Shown: positions 58,391 to 64,000 of the stretch, piece by piece
How the letters are laid out: each line of letters opens with the position of its first letter
Numbering within the stretch: position 1 is the first letter of the stretch
Origin: a virus
Virus record (IMG/VR): IMGVR_UViG_3300042965_000182
Location: 1 to 64,000 of that record
DNA: 64,000 nucleotides
Reading direction: 5' to 3' (one strand)
The notes under the pieces: model-generated
What the model saw: only the letters and a program-made list of their open reading frames with translations
The model's database searches: none
Told to the model about the DNA's origin: nothing
Position numbers and translations under genes: made by a program

Positions 58391-59074
58391 ATGAATGTAG
58401 CAAAGAAGCATTTCTGGTTAAGTGGTTGGGGTGTTGGTCAACCTGTGTATGGTTCAGCATCTTTTACTGGAATTGGAACTTTAACAGGAATTGGTGGATT
58501 ATTAATTTTTGGTTCTTCTTCTTTACTTGGAAGAGGGATATTAAGTAGTGTAGGTTCTCTGATTAGATATGGGTCAGCAGTTTTATCAGGAATTGGAAAT
58601 TTAGTTGGAGTTGGGAAATTAATATTAACAGGCAGTTCTGTTTTAAGTGGAATTGGTTCGTTAATTGCACGAGGCTCAAGGTTTCTTTTTGGTCGGGTAA
58701 CTTTATTTGGAGAAGGTATATTAACAACTATTGGTGGTTTAGTCAAAATTGGGCAAGCAGTTTTATCAGGTATAGGAGATTTAGTTGCACAAGGTTCAAA
58801 AATACTTTTTGGTCAAGCAATTTTATTTGGAGAAGGTATGCTATCGGTTGTTAGTAGACTAATCAGGACTGGTTCAGTGTTTTTATCAGGCGTAGGAAGT
58901 TTAACAGCAACAGGTGTAAAAATAGTGATAGGTCAAGTAGTTTTATTTGGAAAGGGAATATTAACAGCTATTGGAGCAGTAATTAAAAAAGTTATAGCAA
59001 AGTATATAAGGTTATCAAAGTATGTAAGGTTATCAAAGCATATAAGGTTATCAAAGTATATAAGAATTGATTGA
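58391..59074 (+). CDS. glycine-periodic repeat fibre protein
   Basis: 227 residues. A repeat of about 17 residues with consensus G-x-[AV]-x-L-S-G-I-G-x-L-x-x-x-G (for example FTGIGTLTGIGGLLIFG, LSGIGNLVGVGKLILTG, LSGIGSLIARGSRFLFG). The Gly every 6-8 residues and the branched aliphatics suggest a collagen-like polyglycine or thin beta-solenoid fibre. The end, IRLSKYVRLSKHIRLSKYIR, is a shorter 6-residue repeat, basic and different from the rest. Likely a thin fibre on the tail. Confidence 0.7.
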   Translation: MNVAKKHFWLSGWGVGQPVYGSASFTGIGTLTGIGGLLIFGSSSLLGRGILSSVGSLIRYGSAVLSGIGNLVGVGKLILTGSSVLSGIGSLIARGSRFLFGRVTLFGEGILTTIGGLVKIGQAVLSGIGDLVAQGSKILFGQAILFGEGMLSVVSRLIRTGSVFLSGVGSLTATGVKIVIGQVVLFGKGILTAIGAVIKKVIAKYIRLSKYVRLSKHIRLSKYIRID

Positions 59075-59099
59075 AATTTAATTTAAAAAGGAGGGAAAA

Positions 59100-59288
59100 A
59101 TGAAAGTAAAAGTAATAGAGTTGCCGAAAGAAAATTTAACAGCTCAATTTTTAGAGCAAGTAATAAATGAGTTTTTAGAAGTTGAAAAGCCAATAGATGT
59201 TAAGTTTGAGTTCAATTCTGAGTTCGGTCTTTTAATAATTATTTATCAAACGATAGAGGATAAGAATAAAATTTTAAGGAAGAAATAA
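59100..59288 (+). CDS. unknown 62-residue protein
   Basis: Starts MKVKVIELPKENLTAQFLEQ after AAAAGGAGGG. Small alpha/beta protein. In P2-like baseplate order a wedge protein precedes baseplate J, but this is too short for gp25. No family recognised. Confidence 0.6.
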   Translation: MKVKVIELPKENLTAQFLEQVINEFLEVEKPIDVKFEFNSEFGLLIIIYQTIEDKNKILRKK

Positions 59289-59289
59289 G

Positions 59290-60747
59290 ATGAAAGATGT
59301 AAACACAATTATTAAGGAATTAATTACAAGGGCAAAAGAACTTGCTCCAAATTTTAACTGGGAACCTCAGACAGTTGTTTCAAGGTTATTTCTTTCAGTT
59401 CCCGCTTTGGAGATGTCCAATTTATATTTAGTTGCCGAGTATTTACACAGATTAATGTCGTTTGATGGAATAAAATCACTTTTAACGGATGACAATTTTA
59501 AAACAAATTTAGCGAATGCTCTCAGTATAACGAAGCAAGAAGTTGAAAATCTTATTAATAGGGATTTAGAGTATTTTGGTGAAAGGTTTGGTATAAAAAG
59601 GAAATCAGCAACTTATTCAAGAGGTATGATTACTCTTTATTTTTCAACTTCTGACAGTGTTTCAATTCCTGCTAATACAACTTTTATAGCAAAAAATGGT
59701 GTAGAGTATATTAGTTTAGTTGATATTACAGGTAGTCCAAGGCAAGACTCTGAAACAGGTTTATTTAGGTTAGATTTTTTAATTCAATGTAAAGAAAAAG
59801 GTTCAATAGGGAATGTTCCTGCTGGTTTTATAACGAGGATTAACAGGGTTTTACCAAATTTTGTTTCACTTACGAATTTATATCCGTTTACAAATGGAAT
59901 GGATGAAGAAGATTGGTTAACATATTTAGACAGGGTAAAGTTTTTAAGATTTTCAAGCAGTTATGGTTCAAAGTCTTGGTTAGAAGCACTTTTAATGTCA
60001 AACATAAATGTTTTAGATGCGAAGGTTTATACAGCAAACGACAATGTATTTTTAAGAAGGTATGGTGCAGAAATTTGGGTTGTTGATTATGAGATAATAG
60101 AACAAGATAGTTTAAGTGGAACTGAAAATGAGAAATATGTTCTTTATCCGCCTGCTTTAAATATTTTAACAAATAATGCTAATATTATTAGAGGAACTGT
60201 TTACAATGATGTTTATTCTTTTTCAGTTTTTGCAAAAGAGAAAATTGTAAGGATTGCTCCTGGTGTAATAACTTTTACTTATGATAAAACAATTTATTAT
60301 TTACAAGAAGTTGTTTCTGACCCTGAGTTTTGGTTTTTAGGTGGTGAAAGGAATGTAGTTATAAGAAAGGCTTTACCTTGTAATGTTAAAGTTGAGGTAA
60401 AAGTTTACCCTACTCATACAGCCATAGACAAAGAGGTTTTAAAACAGAAGATTTTAGGTGATTTACAAGTATTTTTGAATGGTGGAACAACTTCTTATGG
60501 TGTTAAATACAACAGGGTAAAAATTGGCACTCAGTTTGACATTTCAGATATGTTAAATGTTATAATAGATAATCCAGAAGTGGACAGGGTTGATATAAGT
60601 TCATTCAAGGTATACTTAAAACATTATTACAGCAACGATTATAATATTGAACCTGAATATGTTCAGGCAAGGTTAGAGTTTTTTGAATATCCTGTTTTTG
60701 ATGCTACTAACTCAATCATAAAAATAGGAGAAGAACTACCAGCATAA
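59290..60747 (+). CDS. baseplate J-like protein
   Basis: 485 residues with the baseplate J/gp6 pattern: SRGMITLYFSTSDSVSIPAN, TTFIAKNGVEYISL, then KEKGSIGNVPAGFITRINRV and GMDEEDWLTYLDRVKFLRFS. These proteins form the wedge ring that opens on infection. The N-terminal helices (IIKELITRAKELAPNFNWEP) are normal. Spacing to neighbours is one base to a few. Confidence 0.85.
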   Translation: MKDVNTIIKELITRAKELAPNFNWEPQTVVSRLFLSVPALEMSNLYLVAEYLHRLMSFDGIKSLLTDDNFKTNLANALSITKQEVENLINRDLEYFGERFGIKRKSATYSRGMITLYFSTSDSVSIPANTTFIAKNGVEYISLVDITGSPRQDSETGLFRLDFLIQCKEKGSIGNVPAGFITRINRVLPNFVSLTNLYPFTNGMDEEDWLTYLDRVKFLRFSSSYGSKSWLEALLMSNINVLDAKVYTANDNVFLRRYGAEIWVVDYEIIEQDSLSGTENEKYVLYPPALNILTNNANIIRGTVYNDVYSFSVFAKEKIVRIAPGVITFTYDKTIYYLQEVVSDPEFWFLGGERNVVIRKALPCNVKVEVKVYPTHTAIDKEVLKQKILGDLQVFLNGGTTSYGVKYNRVKIGTQFDISDMLNVIIDNPEVDRVDISSFKVYLKHYYSNDYNIEPEYVQARLEFFEYPVFDATNSIIKIGEELPA

Positions 60748-60760
60748 AAAGGAGTAAAAA

Positions 60761-62269
60761 ATGGATGAACTAACAATAAAGGTTTTACCTGAGAAGCCTT
60801 TCCTTTTTGATACTTTGATTTCTTTTTTAGACAGGGGTGTTTTTAACACGCAAAAAGGTGTTTATCCAAATTTCCCCTTACAACTTAAAATAGAAGGTTG
60901 TGTTGTTGGAGAGGTTATTTCAGTATATTTTAATGACAAAAAAGTAGCAGAAATACAGGCATCAAGTGACACTTTGATTTGGGATTTTGAACCTGACTGG
61001 TCTCAGGAAACAAACAAGTTATATGTAATTGGAACACAACACGAGAAACCTTCAAATGTTGTTTACTTTTTCCCACAGAATTTTGCTGTTTTCCTTTGGC
61101 TTTTCAGTGAGCAATTTGTTTACATTATTCAGGAATTAGCACAGAGTAAACAAGATTTCTTTATACAAAATAATGTTATTGGTGATAGTATAAGACCAGA
61201 GTTTAAAACAGGTAAAGATTACTATGAATTGAGTAAATATGTTTTTGATGAGATAATCCCACCTTTAAGAGATTTCACTGATGGTTTACTTAAAAGAGCG
61301 TATTATTTACAGACTGCTTACAATTGGAAAACAACTTTTTTTATTAGTTTAATCCTTTTTTATGAGATTTTTTATCCATATTTAAAAGATAAAACAGGAG
61401 GTAAGTATTTTCCTTACTTTTTACCTTACGATGAAGTAGAAGTTTTTACTTTAAGACAATTAGTTGAGAGAATTCAAGGCAACACAATATATTTCAAACA
61501 AGATACTTTTTACAGGTTAGGGACGAATTATTTTATTGGAACTAATCCAGAAAGTTTTACAATTCTTAATCCTGGTGAAAGGGTTGTTTATATAGATTTT
61601 TATCAAAATTTAAGACATAAAGGAGCAAAAGCGTTTATAAACAGGAAAGAAATTAGTGATTTTTTAAGTTTAGTTGATTTAACTTATATTGGTTTAACGC
61701 AAGATGTTTATATTGATAGTGATGGCAGGTATACTGGCAGTAAAGGTTCATATTTTGTCATCTTAGACCCACCTTTGTTTTCTTATCAGTATCAATTTTC
61801 TTTACCTTATCTTCAAGATACAGGTTTAAGGATAATAGACAGGGTTATTGTAGAAGTTCCTTATGTTCCAAATGTTCCAATCGCCCTTGGTATAAATCGG
61901 CTTACTTATCAAAGGTTTATACCCGTTTATTACTTTTATTATGATGGTAGTAGAATTACTACACTTTGGGAACCGTCTTTTTTAACAACTGAATATTCAG
62001 ATTTAAGGTCATTTCCTAATAGTTATTATGCTGATGGCGAAGTATATGTTTCATTAAGAGATGATTTGTTTATACCAGAGGTAAAAAGTAGTTTGAATGA
62101 TTTTGGTAAACAAGTGGTAAAAGCAATGGGTTTTTATTGGGATTTATGTAAGTTATCAATAAACAAATTATATCTTTTAATTGGTATTTTTGAAGATAGA
62201 ATTTACAAACAAAGAGCGAAACCTGTTTTTTGGAAAAATTTTGATTATTGGTTAACAAGTTTAGAATAA
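60761..62269 (+). CDS. baseplate wedge protein following J
   Basis: 502 residues after AAAAGGAG. It lies where gpI or the T4 gp7/gp8-type proteins are found. Composition: beta-rich with many Tyr and Phe (IPVYYFYYDGSRITTLWEPS), an N-terminal sandwich (LQLKIEGCVVGEVISVYF). No family identity visible, so the call depends on order in the operon. Confidence 0.6.
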   Translation: MDELTIKVLPEKPFLFDTLISFLDRGVFNTQKGVYPNFPLQLKIEGCVVGEVISVYFNDKKVAEIQASSDTLIWDFEPDWSQETNKLYVIGTQHEKPSNVVYFFPQNFAVFLWLFSEQFVYIIQELAQSKQDFFIQNNVIGDSIRPEFKTGKDYYELSKYVFDEIIPPLRDFTDGLLKRAYYLQTAYNWKTTFFISLILFYEIFYPYLKDKTGGKYFPYFLPYDEVEVFTLRQLVERIQGNTIYFKQDTFYRLGTNYFIGTNPESFTILNPGERVVYIDFYQNLRHKGAKAFINRKEISDFLSLVDLTYIGLTQDVYIDSDGRYTGSKGSYFVILDPPLFSYQYQFSLPYLQDTGLRIIDRVIVEVPYVPNVPIALGINRLTYQRFIPVYYFYYDGSRITTLWEPSFLTTEYSDLRSFPNSYYADGEVYVSLRDDLFIPEVKSSLNDFGKQVVKAMGFYWDLCKLSINKLYLLIGIFEDRIYKQRAKPVFWKNFDYWLTSLE

Positions 62270-62279
62270 GGAGGTGGAT

Positions 62280-64000
62280 ATGGCACAAAGAGTAAAAATA
62301 GATTTTAAACCAGGTTTTAGGGTAACAGAAGAGGTAATGGATGCTCTTGGTATTTTGGCAAGGGATTTGATTTACCAAGTGATTTCTGCTTTAAGTTTAA
62401 GAGATGAAAACTATGGAGTTATTGTTAACGGCTTAGAAACAGATGATATTTTTAGTGAAAACAAGTTATTTCCTTCTGTAAGTGGTAATCAGGTTCAAGT
62501 TTCACCTGGTATTTGTATTACACATGACAAAAAGTTTGTTGTTATAACAGATACATTAATTGTTGATTTACCACCGAATGGAACTTGGAATTTATGGCTT
62601 TTAGTAGAAGAACAGCGGGATACTTCTATCGTTGTTCACGATATAGAAGGAAATATAGACTATCCTGTTTATATAAATAGTGGTTGGCTTCAATGGTATC
62701 CGCCTGATATGTCTCCTGTTTATGATGGAATAAAATTAGGTCAATTAACAAGGACTGGAACTCAACTTGGTTGGACTTTCAATAAATTTACAAGGGATAT
62801 TTTTGTTATAGTTGGTTCAAATTTATGGATAGGTGATAAAGATGACAATATTGTTAAGTTTGATAGTTTAATACAGCCTTCTGTTTCACCTGGTGTTTCA
62901 CTTCACAGGTTTTTAGCCTGTAAAGGTTCAGGTATAAGAACAATCAAAAATCCATTTGCGTTAACATTTGACGATATACAAGGTGAACCTTTTTTAATTC
63001 ACAACAGGTATGTTTTTAAAGCAGGTGTAGTTTTTGCTGAACACGGAATTATGTCAAACTTTCTTCCAGATTTTCAAGACAGGAGGTATGTTCCCTTGTA
63101 TCCAAAAGTTAAAGAGGCTGAAAACAAAATAATTTTCTGTGTTTCACAAGTGCAAGTAAATGATGACATAAGGTATGTTTGTGATGACATTTATGGTAGT
63201 GATAAAACAAATAGAGAAGGTTATGTTATCTCTGGTGGCTATATAAGAAGATACATAAAGAATTACTATGTTGATGACCAACCTGGTAAACAATTATTAG
63301 TTTATGTTGAATATAATTCAACTGATGATTTAATGGAAATAAAGGTTGCTGAATATTCAGAAGAATTTTTAAATCAGTTGCTTTATCAGAATAAACTTGT
63401 TATTGGTAAGGTTTATGATGGAATGATAGGTAGAGAAGTAGAGATATGGAATTATGCTTATGTTATTGATGCAAAAAATATAAGGTTATCAAAGAATTTT
63501 GGTAGGTTAGGTTCTGCTGGTTATTTAGATTTTATAGTTGATAGAAAAACACTTGAAAAATATATTTGTGCTGATTTAGAAACACTAATAGGTAATGAAC
63601 TTGTTAGAAGAAGAGGTGTTAGAAGTAAACTTGTTGATTATGATTATGAAACTTTAAAGGGTGAGTTTAGGATTTATGATAAAACAGCAACTTTAAATAC
63701 TTTGACTGGTCATTTTAATGCTACTGATAACTCCATACAGATTTGTGTTGATACTGCTGATAATACTCTTATAAAGGTTTTAGCACTGACAGATGGTAAA
63801 CCTGTTTGGAGTTTTATGAATCAGTGGGGATTTACAGCACAATTTGAGCAGAAGAAAGGTTCACTTACGAACGATAAGGTTCGTTTTGAAGATTTAGGTT
63901 GGAGTTTACAACCTGTTTCTTGGTTAAATGCTTGGGGATTGAATATTGAAACTACTCAAAATAAAGCGATTATTTTAGTGAACGAAATCAGGGTTTTAAC
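62280..64000 (+). CDS. large tail fibre/baseplate protein (runs off the window)
   Basis: ATG after AAGGAGGTGGAT; open for 573 codons to the window end with no stop. It starts MAQRVKIDFKPGFRVTEEVM, typical of fibre-base proteins that bind the baseplate. Later beta segments: IFSENKLFPSVSGNQVQVSP, GICITHDKKFVVI, WNLWLLVEEQRDTSIVVHDI. The protein is beta-rich and Asp/Asn-rich. It probably belongs to the long tail fibre or baseplate attachment proteins. Confidence 0.75.
   Translation, partial: MAQRVKIDFKPGFRVTEEVMDALGILARDLIYQVISALSLRDENYGVIVNGLETDDIFSENKLFPSVSGNQVQVSPGICITHDKKFVVITDTLIVDLPPNGTWNLWLLVEEQRDTSIVVHDIEGNIDYPVYINSGWLQWYPPDMSPVYDGIKLGQLTRTGTQLGWTFNKFTRDIFVIVGSNLWIGDKDDNIVKFDSLIQPSVSPGVSLHRFLACKGSGIRTIKNPFALTFDDIQGEPFLIHNRYVFKAGVVFAEHGIMSNFLPDFQDRRYVPLYPKVKEAENKIIFCVSQVQVNDDIRYVCDDIYGSDKTNREGYVISGGYIRRYIKNYYVDDQPGKQLLVYVEYNSTDDLMEIKVAEYSEEFLNQLLYQNKLVIGKVYDGMIGREVEIWNYAYVIDAKNIRLSKNFGRLGSAGYLDFIVDRKTLEKYICADLETLIGNELVRRRGVRSKLVDYDYETLKGEFRIYDKTATLNTLTGHFNATDNSIQICVDTADNTLIKVLALTDGKPVWSFMNQWGFTAQFEQKKGSLTNDKVRFEDLGWSLQPVSWLNAWGLNIETTQNKAIILVNEIRVL

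Noticed and set aside
1-64000. tRNA genes, integrase, transposase or attachment sites
   Set aside because: Looked for cloverleaf-like GC-rich stretches, recombinase motifs and terminal repeats by eye and saw none. A tRNA search program would be decisive.

Overview
This window is a long, contiguous piece of a large tailed-phage genome with a contractile tail (myovirus morphology, Caudoviricetes). Every supported gene is on the + strand, packed with short gaps or ATGA/TAATG overlaps, and almost all have a strong AAGGAGGT-type ribosome binding site. The DNA is very AT-rich, arginine is coded almost only by AGA/AGG, and the proteins are rich in Lys, Glu and Ile. That pattern fits a low-GC, probably thermophilic bacterial host; this is inference, and the host cannot be named from the sequence. 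No integrase, tRNA, rRNA, CRISPR array or insertion sequence was seen.

Layout. 1-8.3 kb: DNA metabolism and regulation (N4/N6 DNA methyltransferase, gp46/Rad50-like ATPase with a zinc hook, single-HKD PLD-like nuclease, FEN/RNase H-type nuclease with an AUU start, ribbon-helix-helix protein with zinc ribbon, NusG-like protein). 8.2-10.6 kb: packaging (small and large terminase). 10.6-16.3 kb: a gp25-like baseplate protein and many unknown proteins, several with SH3-like or zinc-ribbon parts. 16.4-31.2 kb: accessory and virion-associated genes (membrane proteins, a 13-residue-repeat protein, G8-like tailspike, pyruvoyl arginine decarboxylase, ATP-grasp ligase, nucleotidyltransferase, DUF2341 protein, and a cluster of membrane/coiled-coil proteins resembling a lysis cassette). 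31.2-43.1 kb: head genes (portal, two more 13-residue-repeat proteins, S80-type prohead protease fused to a HAD phosphatase, scaffold, major capsid). 43.1-62.3 kb: neck, sheath, tube, tail-assembly chaperone with a -1 frameshift, tape measure, baseplate hub with an M15-like peptidase, spike, fibre proteins, baseplate J and a further baseplate protein. The last gene runs off the end.

How the parts may work together. At least seven proteins, otherwise unrelated, begin with the same amphipathic helix (consensus KISEELIKIAEELL), and many head-region proteins carry an [LF]-x-K-x-[AG] site. By analogy with T4 capsid-targeting peptides and gp21 processing, I infer a set of internal head proteins targeted into the prohead and trimmed by the phage protease; the 13-residue-repeat proteins and possibly the HAD enzyme would be its cargo. 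A recurrent intergenic element (GTATCAAYATTTTTATAA, three strong copies) looks like a phage-class promoter, and the phage's own NusG homologue may act on the resulting long transcripts. A DUF1874 protein between the sheath and tube genes aligns with the viral ring nuclease AcrIII-1 and is a candidate anti-type III CRISPR factor.
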